From: Taenia hydatigena
Lineage: Eukaryota; Platyhelminthes; Cestoda; Cyclophyllidea; Taeniidae
NCBI GenBank assembly: GCA_036345935.2
Contig: JADWOT020000008.1
Coordinates: 651,548 to 715,547, forward strand
DNA: 64,000 nt
Direction of reading: 5' to 3'
A model generated the notes under the pieces. It had not been told where the DNA came from, searched no databases, and worked only from the letters and a program-made list of their open reading frames with translations. Below, one piece after another: positions 12,491-26,232 of this stretch. Within the stretch, counting starts at the first letter, position 1; the number at the start of each line of letters is the position of its first letter. Both the position numbers and the translations under genes were made by a program.

Positions 12491-15400
12491 TTCAAGACCG
12501 TCTTCATGGGTTTGGTAGGTTCAATCATTTCATGAATGTGCGAACACATTGACAACCGCAATTCTCCTCTAACAAATTCGTACTGAGATTTTGAGGGTAC
12601 CATAGAAACAACAAAATACTGCCAAGTTTCCTTTCCTTTCTAAAAATACTTCCCCACCAATTACCTTGCGTCTACAGTAAAGCCGTAAAAGAAAGAGGTG
12701 GGGAGGTAGTGAGTTCGACGGATGGGACAGGAGACAATTGGGTAGACCGAAAAAGAGACGAATCGAGTACTAGACAGGCAACTCTACAGAGGGAAAAGCA
12801 ACAGCTCTCCCTCCTTTGTCTACATACCTACCCAAATCTCTACTAACTAAATAGCCACATAAACAGGTGAGTGGAAAGTAAGTAAGCGAACGAATCTTAA
12901 TGCTTGCCAATGCACAAAAAAGCATGTAGGATCAGACCCGTATCTACGACCCGTCAATTAACTATTAGCCCACTAACAAGGCAAATTACTTCTACGCAGC
13001 GACCACCACATCTCTATTACAGCGGGATTACACACCGAGATGATTAGTGTGTTGCCCACAGGGCAGTTACCATAACACTGAGTCTTTACTAAACGCCTCA
13101 GTTACGAGCATTTCCGAGGCTATTATCCAAAGAAGCTTCATACGGTGGTTTCGATAAAGACATCAAACAAAGCCAGATTCGAGCAATGTAGCGCTCTTTG
13201 CATAATCTCTATTCCAACCTCCATAGACACGATAACAACTGCGAATGAACCGACAAAATCTCCTGACAGTTCCATAAAATTTGACTGAGTCTAAAATAGC
13301 ACACGGATTCCGAAAAAAATGCAAAGCTTTCTTGGAAGTTGGAAGACAAGAGGAAGAGATAAAAGAGCGGCAAACCTTCTGATTAGGAGTGTACTGGCTG
13401 AAGCATGCTTAATTGATCCGCTCATGCACGGTGCATCAACTACCGGTATGACTTACAAGGAAGAACTCTTAATTGGAGGTAAGAATTGTGTCTCATTGCA
13501 GACAGTTGCAAGAGATATGACGCCAATTAATGCATCAATGCTTGGCGTCCAGTATGCTCCATCAGCTAACAGTAGCACCAGAACATTCAAGTAAGCACAC
13601 TGACAGCTTTCACTTGTATTTATTAAGAATCTTATGCGCATGCACACTTCAATGAAAAGCAAAAGAAGTGGCACGATTAGTTACGAAAGTGAGCGAATTC
13701 AGCCAGGGACATGATTAAAGGCTAATGAGCACAAACACTAGCCTTGCTAATGTTTAATGGACATCAGTAGTGGCAAAATGCTTACTCGAGATCCGCACAA
13801 ACATGCGGACCACACAACGAAGGAAAAAGTAGAAGGCGGCCCTAACGAAGGTACACTTAGCCGTAAGTTACCCAAGTCTGTTGCAGGTACAAAAGACTAC
13901 ACTTAATGACAAAGAGGCAGGCCAAATCAAACTGAATGAATAAAAAAATGCTATGCAAACAGATGTATGCATGATTGTGTGCACTTACAATTTGGCGAAT
14001 TCCCTCCCTTGTACATCCACACTCTCAACTCGCACCGACGATTGGCACTTTCTGTCAACGACGTCATGAGCGTGGGAATTACCGCATCGCGCTGCACTTA
14101 GCCGACTTCCAAGCATTTCACCAAAGAGAGCATGCAGTTGGCATACCGCATCAAGTGTGCTCTCGTCTTCGTTTTCATTGCCCTAGTTCGGGCTTCTAGC
14201 TCACCTATCACCTCAGCCACGGGATCTCAAGCCGAAAAACATCTCCGTGAAACGTAAAAGGAGTAAGCGCATTCGTAATAAGGTAGTGCGATAAACTTAC
14301 CAATTAAAGCAGCAGAGTGACACATAGTTTAAGGGTGATGTGGGCTGCATATCGACATCCCACTCCTAGCAGAACCTCTACTACCTCGCCATGTGTTTGT
14401 TCAAATTACGTTTGCTGATGCTGTAAATGAGCCGATTCAGTCTGCCAATGGAAAGGAGCTTGCTCACGCGCCCTCTTGGAAGACGCCACAACTGTATCCG
14501 CGCTACACCCCATAAAAGCGATAGATTCTACCTAAATGGATGGTAGAACAACTTGTGTGATACAATTGGCAAAGTGTAATTGTAAGAAGACATGAAGACG
14601 AAAAGCAATGACGGTCCTTCTCCTTTAAGATGCATATTAAGAATGTTGTGTACAAAAATACCAAAGACGCTTAAAAATGAAATCTGTTGTCACCTGAACA
14701 AGGAGCAGTGCGACAGAAAATTTCAATTCCAAACTCCGTCCCATTCAGTTCCCATCGAAGCTTATTTATTGCGTTTAAATCTGTCTCCGATTCTGTGTTA
14801 TCATTCACACCAAAAATGCAATTAATTTGATGGATTACCCTTACCCTATGAACAAATGGAACCCATCCATTGTGATCAGTTAAGAGCACTCCACACGTAC
14901 CGACATAACACATACCCCAAAGATGACCTTGAGGAAAACAAATCAACCAATCCATTGGGAAGTGGAATCATAATGCTATAAATCTTTGTGAAACAGCAAA
15001 TGTACACGAGCTTATAAACATTTGCGTTAAAATACTTTTAAACAAAAGCTGCACGATGGTTTAGGGTCGACACGCACGAGAGTATAGGAGAGATTTTAAA
15101 GTGTGATTACATATTTCCTTTCTAAAAGAAAAGAAAATATATAAGCAAAGTAGTTTGTATGCATTAAGATTGTAGCATCCTGAGACTTTTTTGACGGCAA
15201 AAGATGGCGGTTAGGGCAGTACGGCCACCTCTGTGACCTTGACAGAAGCCGGTAGTTCCAACAAACAAAGTACTACAAAGATAATGCAATTTTATAAAGG
15301 GAATGAAAAATGGTAAGCTTTTTTATGTAAACGCAGTGTCCCGAAACTTTCTGAAAGATATAATAAGACAGGATTCTTAGGAAGAATTTCTACATTTGGC

Positions 15401-15600
15401 TCACAGAAAGCGATTGGAGCCTCTAGCCTACCTCACAAACTAGTTTGCTTGGCCTATGCAAAACGATTATCCTGGCGCTGGTAACCAAGACCGACACTCA
15501 TCCTGCCCCTCGCGCCAGCAATCGCAGCGTACTCAAAATTAGAATAAATACACCCACGTGAAAAGCGAGCCACTCATCTGAATTTCGTGCAGCCATAAAG
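12491..15600. other. No supported gene; one weak exon-like frame
   Basis: A frame at 13319-13594 (+) contains a good 5' splice consensus (GGAG then GTAAGAA at about 13479) after the residues KEELLIGG. It has no recognisable family. Otherwise nothing stands out. Confidence 0.3.
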
Positions 15601-15635
15601 CTACTTTACCCTTTTGCCATTTTTACCATGGTTAT

Positions 15636-16170
15636 TTGATTGGATTTGGAAATTCGGTCAATTTGGGAAATGGACTCAGAGATAAGGAATTTTGCTTACC
15701 ATTACGCGTGCCTGCAGCTGGACGCAGGGACCTATACCTGAAACCAGGTTTCCGAACCGAAATATGGAATCAAACACAGTTTTATAGATGCATAGTCTTG
15801 CGCACTTTCACATTTTTAGCATCTCTGTGCGGATGTGGTTAGAAGCGCCATAGCGAATTTCAAGGAGGTTCAGAACTGTGCCGATTCGGATGCAAATGAC
15901 ATTTTAAGGGAATTCGGATGTGAAGAAGCTGCCGAAGGAAGACGGCATCGTATTCAGCCACTTTCTAATGGGTCGTCAGCGATTCTTTCATTAGTAGCAA
16001 AATGCGCCCTTTATACCTTAACGGTAGAAATAATAATGGATTATCGTCAAGATTGGGTTCGCTTTCCGCCACCACTAGTATATCACCCCAACACTTACCT
16101 AAGGATAAAAGAACACAAAATGCCAAAACGAAGAATTTGCATTTGGGGTTGGATCGGTGTTTCTAATTAA
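15636..16170 (+). CDS. Two overlapping coding-like frames, unassigned
   Basis: A frame at 15636-15842 (68 codons) is followed by another at 15835-16170 (111 codons) in a different phase. A possible acceptor, GGATGTGGTTAG, sits at the start of the second (to about 15841). The second frame has acidic and polar stretches (ANDILREFGCEEAAEGRR) and no known motif. They could be adjacent exons or chance frames. Confidence 0.2.
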
Positions 16171-17239
16171 CCATTGAACAATAAGTACACCTCAGAAGAA
16201 GTAATCTGTTACATCCTAAGGTGGCCGATTAGGAGAAAGGTAAATGAGAACATTATCATACTTATCAAAATAATATATTTTCCTTCTTTAGCATAACAGC
16301 AGGCACAGAAGAAATGCATCATTAAGCCTTTGTTACATATGGTAGATGAATATGAAGACCACTGATCCCCTTCACCAGACAGGTTAATTAATTGAAGTCA
16401 ATGAGAACTGGTACAGAATTGGAGATTGGGATACTAAGACCATCCCTGCTTTCGGGCACTCTGACCACCCATCTAATACAAGGTTCCATTTGCTTGCCCA
16501 ATTTCCAACCCAATGATGCGTGTATAACAGCATGAGTATTGCATAGCCTCCTCATCTATTCGAGCTCTGTATTTAGTGCCATCCCCATGAGCTGCTTTTG
16601 ACTTTGTCATCGAGCGGTTTCCTATCTTTCGCTAGTGCAAACACTTCGCCTTCGTATCCGACTGGTGGTGTACCCTTGTAGGGTCGCATTTTGTGGCGGT
16701 GAATGTTTATTGGCTGAGCACGGAGTTGCGCATTGTAGGCAAAGGCAGTTCGTAGGCAAGAGAATCTCCACTACTCAAAGCGCGTCTTCGCTTCATTGGG
16801 GGTGAAATTTACGGTATGGTATATGCATTTGTACGAGGTTGCCATCTCGGTAGACGTTGGTCCTACTCAGTCAGCCTTAATATTTCTTCTGGATGGTGTG
16901 AGACACAAAGCGCCGCTCTGCGATGCCTAAAACTTTCCTTATTATTACTTTAGGGTAGTGATGGTTGCGACCTCTGCAATTATTAGCAAGGTATCGAAGG
17001 GTATCTTGAGTTTAAGAGCCTGTGGGCGTCGTGAATGGTGGAAACTTAGTTGATTTATGAACCGTAGCCCTGTATGCGAGAAGATCATGCCTTATGCTTA
17101 AATTTAATCTTCAGATCGTGCAACCTTAGTGGAAGCGTTTGGAAGTCCGATTAGAGTCAATTCGTTCGTTGTCATGCCGGCATGCAGGTCTGAGAAGACT
17201 TGCGTAATTTTGTAAAGTCGACTTCTGAAATTGGAACCT
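16171..17239. other. No gene recognised
   Basis: No frame over 60 codons with recognisable content, and no repeat shared with other parts of the window until about 17.24 kb. Confidence 0.4.
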
Positions 17240-17815
17240 TGATCACTTAAGCACTTTTGACTCAGTCTGAACTTGAACCGGGAAGTTCAGCAATCCTAAC
17301 CTATATAAAGGTTTATGCAGCCCTCCTGGATAGACAGAACGTTGACTGTCTGAAACAAAACGCGGGTACCCTGTGCGTGAACAATGCGTTGCCATGTGAT
17401 GAATGGACGTGCTGTTACGTGTTCTATGTCCACACTACGCGTGCGCACACAGACGGGGTCGTGGGACGACGCTGGTTGGGTAAGCACTAATGGTGGTTCG
17501 ATGGCAAGGCATGGTGACCGAGTGTGGGGGAGCAGGATGCAGGCACAAGGGGAGGAAAAAGGGGGGAGACGGAGGTGCGGTACCACCGTGAGCACAGTCA
17601 CCTATTTACCGGCTGCGGATGATGAACACATCAATCGAGACGGGTTTAAACATGCCTACCTATGAGAACAGTGAATGGCCTGATTCACATTGTCGCCTCA
17701 CCAGAGTCACCAGCACACATTCGCATAGATAGAGCGTGACGTTTTGCGTGATCTCGACATGTCGGCCAGTAAAGCCGCTGTCATTAGAATGATAGTTACT
17801 CCAGACCCTCAATTA
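17240..17815 (+). repeat. Dispersed repeat, copy 1 (partner at 61.9 kb)
   Basis: This aligns in the same orientation with 61893-62435. Shared landmarks are ACTCAGTCTGAACTTGAACC, CTATATAAAGGTT, TGCAGCCCTC, the GACGTG-TGTTA block, a CGATGGCAAG/TTGATGGCAAG-CATGGT block, CGATCGAGACGGGTTT-type sequence and a closing AAAGCCGCTGTCATT. On the minus strand both copies keep a similar Pro-rich frame (PHTR-PCLAI-PPLVL). A TATA-like CTATATAAAGG is present in both. The element class is unknown. Confidence 0.8.
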
Positions 17816-19145
17816 GCGCTGTACCGACAAGACCGCAGGGGTATTAGACATGCTCCAAGGGTTAAGTAGATTTTGATCAAATAAGTGCGCACTAATTAAT
17901 CTGAAGAATTGTAACCGAGTAAATGTGACACTACTACATTGAATTTTACAGCCCGCGTGAAATGCTCACCGAATTTCTCATTTACTCGGATTTTGACGAC
18001 GTCTGTAGGCACAAATTCAATTTAAAAATTATGCCATGATGGTGCAGCCGCAATGACGTATCTTATTTACTTAGCTGTCACAAATGGCACAAATTAACTT
18101 CTGGAAGAATTGACGCATCTATACGTGGAAGGCCATTTTAAGTCTACGACGTTTGCGCAGACGAAATGCCACAGAAGATTCGCAAGTGGAATAAAGCAGC
18201 GCATAAATCCTCATGCATTGATGGTGCAGTTTAAAAAATGTCCTTTTCCGTTGAGACAAAACTAACAAATAAGATGACAGGTGATGCTAACTAATATAGA
18301 ACCCTTGCAAGTATGAGGCACATCGTAATTAAGATGGAAGAAGACGGTAAGACACTGTGCACTAGCATCGAAGACATGGACGCATGCACTCGTGGAACTA
18401 TCAATATGGAAGCCGCCTAGGTAACAATATTCTCCAATGCTAAGTACACGACGGGTTGGTTGGTTGAACAGTAAATAACATTCTTCAGACCAATCAGATC
18501 TTCGGAAATCAAGAATCGGGTTTACTCTTTGACAAATTGTGAATCTCTTGCAGAACTAGGCGCATTTTTTGAATACTGGCCTTGTGGCTGAGCTTAATCC
18601 TCCAGGCTACTAGCCAGTCCTCACATGAGTAACTCGAGGCGAGGAACGCATTCGATGCATTGAGTGCAAAGTAGTACAATGAACAAAATTCTCGCTAATC
18701 ATCAATCGCCCTTACAGGTAATGATATAGTTTGTGAAGAAATGTATATCCTCGTGAGTGCATAATGCGTGCTACTGAGAACTGAAATGAATAAACTGTTT
18801 AAAGCTTTTTGTGTGTGATTCAAGTAAACTTGCCCGGATAGAATGTTAAATAAAGTGCTGTCGTTTAAAGGGAAGGAGGAATGTTTGCGCTATTAGCACA
18901 CTGAGGGATGCAAATAAAGATAACGCCTTTTGTCATAAGATCCGCTGTGAACTAAGTCAAATGGATCAGAGTGTGGTCTTGCAATCCACCTTAAATCGAA
19001 GATTTGTCTTGAAACTGAATAATATTACCTACGATAAGAAAGTGTTGGGAGTTCAAAATATGCATGATTACGACTACGAAATCATAGGTGCTTCAGAACT
19101 CGGATGCACTTTCAGCGAATTGGATAACCGTTAAAAATAGATGCA
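17816..19145. other. No gene recognised
   Basis: No long frame, RNA motif or shared repeat was detected here. Confidence 0.4.
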
Positions 19146-19655
19146 TTGTTACTTACAGCAGCGTTTGCAGATGCCGTTTGACTCGCGTGGGACCACGACC
19201 TTTGACTAAAAGTTCTATAAATTACTAAATTCAGTGCCAATTAATAATTGCTTAGTGTTTAAAGAATTGGGACGACGACTGCTCCTTTTGTAACACAGGC
19301 ATTTTTCGCCAAAGCCAAGGTCGTTTATTATTCACGCAGCGTTGAAAGTGATTGTAGGGGAAAATTGACAGCCACTACGCAGACGAAGATTGGCCCAAAG
19401 AAATTAGGAGCAGAGAGCAAGTATGGCATCTATGTCCATATGCGCGACTTTGACCGCGATTGCAACAACCGCACCTGTGCTATATGATAATAACAAATAG
19501 AAGCACTAGTGCTCATAATTGTATCATTTCTTTTCTTATCCGCTCACCATCAAGACCCATCCTCACACGATTCTATTCACCATTCGCCATCACGCATCCT
19601 CCATCGACTTCCCCTCCTCGCCATCGTGGCAGGCGCACATGCCAGTGGGAACTGA
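19146..19655 (+). repeat. Dispersed repeat, copy 2 (partner at 3.6 kb)
   Basis: This is the second copy of the family described at 3607-4185, in the same orientation, with small indels and substitutions. No HSP70 remnant accompanies this copy. Confidence 0.75.
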
Positions 19656-20729
19656 AGAGTAACACCTACTAGGCACGTTGGCGCCGATCTTGCCTTTTCT
19701 ACATGGCTCGCTTATCTTATCTGTTTACTAGACATTTATTTATTACATTATCTGTTGATTTTTTCCTTCTTTGTGCATACCATTATCCCCTCATTTTAGC
19801 CGTGTGGCTTCTACTTTTCGAAATTATAACATCTTTCACTTTTCATGCTTTATTTTTGCCGGATTCTTATACATTGCTGTGGACATGAATGCGTTTGTTT
19901 TGCTGTTGCGCCTGATTGGTTTGGAAATATTGCTGAATAAGCTTAGTTTGAAATTTAACTCTCCTATTACTCCTTGCGTATTTTGGTACTAATGAGCTGA
20001 TAATCAGTAGTTGTTGCGATGCATTTTGTGTCTTTTCGAGTTGGGTATTTATGTTTCATAAAAGGGGTCGCTAGCTATTGTGTTTCTCAGTTCTACGTAA
20101 TTGCTAGCCAGCATTTGCATCATCCGAATTTTTCCGGCATTATTTTTGTTTAGTGAAAGCGGCATGGCTGTAATAACCTTTGGAAGGGTACTTCACTTTG
20201 CTATTCTTCATCAACAAACAAAAATTACTCCCCATGCAACTTCGGCAGACGCTATTCGGACAAACCTAAGCCGAGGTAGCGGAATCCTCTGACGATCGAG
20301 ACATCAAAGTGCAGCCTACGCCACCGTCAGACTAAGCATAAATCTGCCTATTCTACCGGTACGATAATCGGAGGACGTCATCTTGTTCAAGAATATTATT
20401 AATCGTCGCATTTCCTTCGGCAGGCATGTGGGTGTTCTTAGGTTCAAGGATCGCTGCCACAGGTGACGGGTGGACCATTCCTTACGTGGATCACTTATTT
20501 GTGTGGATCTTGGAATAATCGTCCATTTTGCTGCTCCCACTGCTTTTACGAGGTGCTAAATAGTCTTTGATCAGCGCCGGTGTGCTGTATCCGTTGACAG
20601 TTTCAATTTTTTATGCTAATTGGCATCCTTCAATGGTATTGACCGAAATGACTTACCCTTGTAATGGATCATTCTACTTGTTTCGTAATCGCTTAAAAGA
20701 AGAATTGGCGCGTGCTTTTTAAGGATTAT
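19656..20729. other. No gene recognised
   Basis: T-rich sequence with short overlapping frames at 19703-19992 that translate to hydrophobic residues. This is expected from T-rich DNA and is not taken as a gene. Confidence 0.4.
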
Positions 20730-22600
20730 GATCAAGACATCGCTAAAGTGTTTACATTATAATATCTCAGAACCATTGCTACCGGATCGAGCATGCTGGA
20801 GGTTGATAGTTAAGGCGCGGCAATCTGTGCAATAACTCACGTGAATGTCTACAGTGAGACATAATCCTAATCTCCAAATAAGTTCTTTTAAGGCAAAAGA
20901 GCAGTATAGGTAATCCTTTAAGCAAATCGAGATGGTTCCATTTTGCGCCAGTATCAAGTAAGCAACCTTACCATGGCGTGCGTGGTACTTCGCTATCATA
21001 TTGCCACCACTGCGACACGTTAGCACAAGACGTGGCAAGTTTTGAATATACCTATACTTTTTTGGTGCATGCGTGATTGGACTTCAGGTTGAACGCATTC
21101 GTGGGAAATATTAACTTAGAATTGGCAAACTGTTTGAATGCTAGTGTCTGAAGTTGATTCACGCCATGGTGGGTAGAGTGGGTGGTACATGTGGTACAAA
21201 TGCCTTATAAAATTTTTGTGGCTAAAGAGGATGGGGAAGCAGCCATCTAGCGATTGCCGCAGTTGCATTCGCAGAAACCAGTTCATTATTGACCTCGCTT
21301 GTACTACAATGGCTAAAGCATGTCACTGAAAGTCCAATTTTGTGCTTGATACATCCATTTTTGCTTTCAAGACTAGTGCAGGTGATTCACCAAGAATTTT
21401 TACAGAGGGGGATAATGGCAGGGCCAATTTCAAGCTCATATGCTGCGCACATCTCGTAGAAATTTTTACAGTGTGTAACACGGTCCACGCAGGTGTCGAC
21501 GATCAAGCCTGTTTTTGTGTGAATGCGAATTCCTCATTCATGTTCTCCCCAAGTTTAACTCTACTTGGTTGTGAGAAGAAGGCATCCGAAGCGAATGCAG
21601 ACCGCGATTTCAGTCACTGAACTTAATCGGGCCCAGCATGCAGAAGTATAAAGTGTTACTAATGTCAATTAAGTAGCATCATCAAAATCAGCGATGCATT
21701 TTGAAAGAAACAGCAGTAGGAGGAGCAAACAAACCAGCCGATTAAGGCATTCATTGAGCCCATCCGCTAAAACCGAATTCAGCAACCACTTATGACTATG
21801 AGGTGCACTTTAGTACAAAGAAATACCTCTCATCAAGTAACAAAATTGTTGAAACCAATAGTCGGGAAATGTCTGCATTAACGTGACTAAATGGAGTGAA
21901 GAGAAGCCTGAGAAGAGGTCTCGAGCATGCCACTCCTCCATCGGAGCCGAATGGATTCTAAGATCCATCAGTGATTTTGAAATGTTCGAGGTCTGACTAA
22001 CCGTAAGAAAGGAGAAATTGAAGTAAATGTATGGAAGTAATTAGATCCGATTTGCGACCCACAAACCACGTTTATAAAAAGAATCTTCTCTTTAAAGAAG
22101 GCATCGACTTGGGACAACACATTTGTATTTGTTGGTTTATTCGTTTGAACTCTTATACTGAAGAACTCCTAAATGGCGAATGAATGTCTTGGTCGTCAAG
22201 TTTGATTCAAATGGCCTCTGTTTTCACAATGAGGGATTATTACCATGACTATTTTGTGCACATAAAACGCATTTGGTGGTGGGGCTAGATAAATCCACTG
22301 CCAGCTGACCCACTTGCAAGCAAGCCAGTCAAACGACGGCTCATTATGCATTTAAGCATATCACCCTTAACCTGCCACCTTTCCTTTTTGCTAAATAAAT
22401 CAAATATACACTTATGTCCATAGGAATAATCACTGAATTTACTATAATCATTGCGTCGCAAATGTTGCAGCTCACTGATCGGTGAGTAAAATGGCAGTCA
22501 GGGAATTTGCATTACAACGGTATCCTTGCCGTCTTCAGATGTGAAAGCAGATTAGAGGTAAGAATTAGCCAGTTGCTTAGCTTTTATAGGCAACTCTCAG
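20730..22600 (+). repeat. Triplicated repeat family, copy A
   Basis: Copy A matches copy B (about 55000-55885, same orientation) and copy C (about 57415-59200, inverted). Shared landmarks are GGCTAAAGCATGTCACTGAAAG, GCTTGATACATCCATTTTTGC, CCCCAAGTTTAACTCTACTTGG, GAAGAGAAGCCTGAGAAGAGG and TTATACTGAAGAACTC. Copies A and C extend beyond B at both ends: into the AGCTCACTGATCGG/CTTCAGATGTGAAA part, and into the part with ATAATCCTAATCTCCAAAT (copy C reads the reverse complement of a diverged version). No intact long frame or terminal repeats are visible. Confidence 0.85.
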
Positions 22601-24165
22601 GGTACGTTTGAGGCAAATTTTTCTTTTGCCTCACTTCTCGTGCTCACTTGATTACGGCAAATGCCTCATTTTCTAAAGTCCTGATTTGTACTTGGTAGTT
22701 ATCTGGTCAACGCGTTTTAAAGTTCTTGGGTCACTATCTAGTTAGATTTTTTGTTGGTCGCTACTTTATCAGAAGCCCTTTGGAAGCGGTTCTCCTTTTT
22801 ATCTCATCTTTTGCACAAACAGGACTAAAGTTGCTATCCAGAGTCATTAAGTTGATTGTAAAAATGAATTCCTTTGATGTTAATTTACCGATACTATTGC
22901 AAAAGAAGATCAATTAAGCCTTGTATTTGATGCTAAATGTCCTTCCTGATTGGTCTTTGATGATGCTTACGGACAATTTGCCTGCACGCCTTCTAACATT
23001 GGAGTGAACAGTTGGTAATTGCGTCAAAGTCAAACGTCTGGGAGTGTCTGTCTTACCAATTGGAGGAGGCTAATGTGGTAGGGATGACAAAGTCGTGACT
23101 GATGCGTCAAGGCAAACATTGAGTGAGGTCTGCGGCATCCTCTCTCGGGAGGGCTGGATAAGGTAATCACATCCGAGGCGTGTGTGCGTCAATGTCAATG
23201 TCAAGCCGGTCACTGCGCCTCGTCTACGGCGTTAAGATGAATTCACAGCTATCATTGGACCCCATAATGACAATGAAGAAACTGTGTTGCAGTTCCGACT
23301 GATGGATTGGCTTCAGAAGCAGCCTCATCTCTGCTGCTTTCAATTAAATTAAAATTACCTCATTCGATATCCCCTTTATCTTAATCGAAGTCGTTTAAAA
23401 GGAAGTGCCTACATTACATGAATTTAGATTTTTCAAAGTGAGCGTGGTACTGGACTGATGAGATATGACACCAAAAAGAACATTATCTTGTCATGCATTT
23501 TGCGAATTAATGCGTCAGAATATCGACGGCTTGGATGCGTATCAGACAGAATGTGTTTTTTGCATATCCAAGGCCTTTACTGTTTTGTGAACGATAACAC
23601 GTTTCGACCAGTGGGCGAGAAACGGACGCCCAGTTTTTAAAAGTTGTTGAATGCCTTTCTTTCTGCTAACTTTGTATTCCGATGGCAAAAACAATTAAGT
23701 AAACAAAATTGAATCTTAACAGAGCTTAGTTTCTTGCGCAATTCGATGGAATACTTTCCTTAAACTTACGCATCAACTGTTGTAGACCCCAGATTATTGC
23801 ATTGTCTATTCAGTGAATTTGAGTGGCAAATAATGGAATCAGTGGTGTAGGAAGTCCGAATACGAATCCTATGGTCTAAGTCATTGTGAATGAGTTCTTA
23901 ATTTACAAATGAGCTTTGCTAGACACACCTAAAATTACCTGAGCGCCGCCACAGGCCCTCCATTACTCTGTGGAGCAGTGATTTTGGCAGTCGTTAGGGC
24001 GAGAATGGAATGATGTAGCTAAGTCGAGTTGTTTAATCTGGTTGCTCATCATTCTTTGATCATTCTCATTTTCCAACTTTATGCAACTACTGGGATAGTT
24101 CTGCTAAGATGTGATCAAACAAGGTAGCAAAGATGGTCGCATTTCCTGAATACGAGGCCGAGCAT
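22601..24165. other. No gene recognised
   Basis: No frame with recognisable content and no repeat match. It ends where the left palindrome arm begins. Confidence 0.4.
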
Positions 24166-24282
24166 GTAAAATGTACTGGCATACTAGTGAGTAAAATGTT
24201 GAATTAACGCGTGCAAACCTAGTAGGGAAGAAAAGGGGCAAGATGGATTGGAGGAAGGAAGAAGAGGAGCACAAGTAGACGT

Positions 24283-24308
24283 AGGAGGAGGAGGAGGAGG
24301 AGGAGGAG
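24283..24308. repeat. GGA microsatellite
   Basis: About nine tandem AGG units sit near the left-arm edge. The matching place in the right arm (about 47.08 kb) has fewer units, so the tract length differs between arms. Confidence 0.9.
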
Positions 24309-24600
24309 AAGGAAGCGACGGTAGCACAACTTACCCCTAATTCCTGCGATTTCTATCTGCTTTGGTCCCTTGACGTCTTTGCTGCTTTCAAAAATGACAA
24401 GAGTAACGAGAGCGGAGTGACGTTGGAGGCAAAAGTAGAGGGTGAGAAGGGAACTGGAGGCGAGGCGAACGGACCAAAAGGGGGTAAAGACGCTGGCGAT
24501 GAACCGGGTGCTGGAAACGAGGATAAGGTGGAGAAGCAAATTGAGTAAGTAAGCATATCTGGCGGTTGAGTGTGTGGTTGACGTCTTCGCATTTGACGTG
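24300..24600 (-). pseudogene. Left-arm copy of the 46.88-47.05 kb exon-like block
   Basis: This is the reverse complement of the block ending in the donor AGGG-GTAAGT at 47052. The donor-like GTAAGT is kept here (minus strand, near 24330). Two minus-strand frames stay open, one Ser/Pro/Phe-rich and one hydrophobic ending in IEIAGIRG. A plus-strand acidic frame (EAKVEGEKGTGGE region) is also open in both arms. Most substitutions between the arms change the amino acid in the frames I compared, which argues against selection on at least this copy. Confidence 0.35.
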
Positions 24601-25679
24601 CGTGAATCGATCTGTAGCACGTGTCTCGTAGTGTCTAGCAGTGGCGTCTGCCAGTGTCGGCTTTGCATAACAGTCCTCCTTCTAGGTTGTTTCCTGGTAG
24701 TGGACATCGCCTTCCCATGTGCTTCTCTGCTTCGGCTCAATAGCCATCATATCATAGCACACATGGAGGAGGAGCGGTTAAAGGAGGCAGATCAACAGAT
24801 GTGTACGCATGCATACAATAGGTTCTTAATCGCAAGAAAATCTTGAACAAATGCCAAGCAGCTAGGCTGATTATAACTCTCCTTAACTAAGTTGCACATC
24901 ATTATTAGAAGCCCATCGTCGGTGAAAGAGCTAACCACTTCTATAATTACCCAGGCACCCTAAACTTATCACCAGAAGCATTGTGGAGTGCAAAAAATAT
25001 AGTTTTAGTTGGAAAACAAAACGTCTTGATGGTCGCATTATGAATCTTATGCGTTTGCCCTAGCAAGTAAACGTAGAAAGGAAGCGAATCAGCATCAAAG
25101 TGACCTAAAACCATAAATATTAAACTTGCAACCAGTAAAATGCATTGAATACCTACCTGCTTTTAAACTTCTGCAGCAACTTAATCCCGACTGGTAGGAA
25201 ACGAGGTCCCCAAAATGCACACCACTTACGCGCTCAATATACAGAACTAACCAATCATCCCAGTGTCTGCCTGATAAAACAAACGAGCTTTTAAATTTTG
25301 TTTTATAATACCAAGTTTAAAGCCACTGCTGATACTTACATTTGTCTTCGGTGTTATATTTGAAGAGCAAACATATAAATGAAGTAAACTGCAAAGCATG
25401 TGGAGATGAGAAACTCAGCTGCAAATCGTAAAAATATATAAACAAATGAAACTATTTGTAAATAATATAAGGACAAATCGCATTTTACTAAAAAAGTAAA
25501 AGGTTCTTTTGATTTATTTTTAGGTTTTAAGTAATATGGAGCTTGCTTTGTAGGTCAGAGGCGGTACATCAATTTGACCCTGGTTGCGGAGTAGTGTTGG
25601 TTCCCAAGGGCGCGATTTATCCCCGTTCAGAACTCTCCTACAAGATCTCTCTATGCCCATTCTCCTATCCATAATAAAG

Positions 25680-25766
25680 ATGTCGAAGCGTACTCAGACT
25701 TCTAATAGTAGGGGCGGTGAGAAGGAAGGGGGGGAACCCTCTGCATCCGTTGCATATCATGACTGA
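25680..25766 (+). pseudogene. Short frame MSKRTQTSN-, left copy
   Basis: A 28-codon ATG-to-TGA frame matches one of 30 codons in the right arm (42390-42482, minus), with the same downstream end (SVAYH-stop) and no indel after the shared MS. Both are Lys/Glu/Gly-rich. All ten codon differences that I count change the amino acid, so selection is not evident. It resembles the N terminus of a longer lost protein more than a functional peptide. No family is recognised. Confidence 0.3.
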
Positions 25767-26232
25767 CGTTTAAGCCTATAAAGGTGGATTTCTTCTCTCC
25801 GATTTGCTGTAAATGTTTAATACTTGACTGTTAATTATGAATTTTTCTAACTTTATATTTCGACCAACCACAGCACAAAGGACGGTTAAGGTCACGAAAG
25901 AATGACTGGCTTGTGTGGTTTGATCCACGTTTGCTTTTGTGTTTCTCCTAATTAGGTTTTGTCGATTTCGCAACGCTTCTTATCACTCCGCCTCTTACCT
26001 CCTTTCCTTTTGCTCCTTCTTTCTTTAAGTTATTTATCCATTCACTGCAGACATCTTCTCTTCTTTTCCCATTTTAACACTCCTAGTTCCTCCTTCTTTA
26101 CTTTCATACACGCGCACACCAGCTAGCAGCAAAGCAAAGTCCATTTCTTCATGACAGGAAGGCAAACAGAAACCTCTGTTACTATCAAGCCCCCAAGGAT
26201 TTGATACATGCACCATCCCTCCTACGACGTGC

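Noticed and set aside
19703..19992. Hydrophobic, membrane-like small proteins
   Set aside because: T-rich DNA yields Phe/Leu-rich translations in several frames; no other support.
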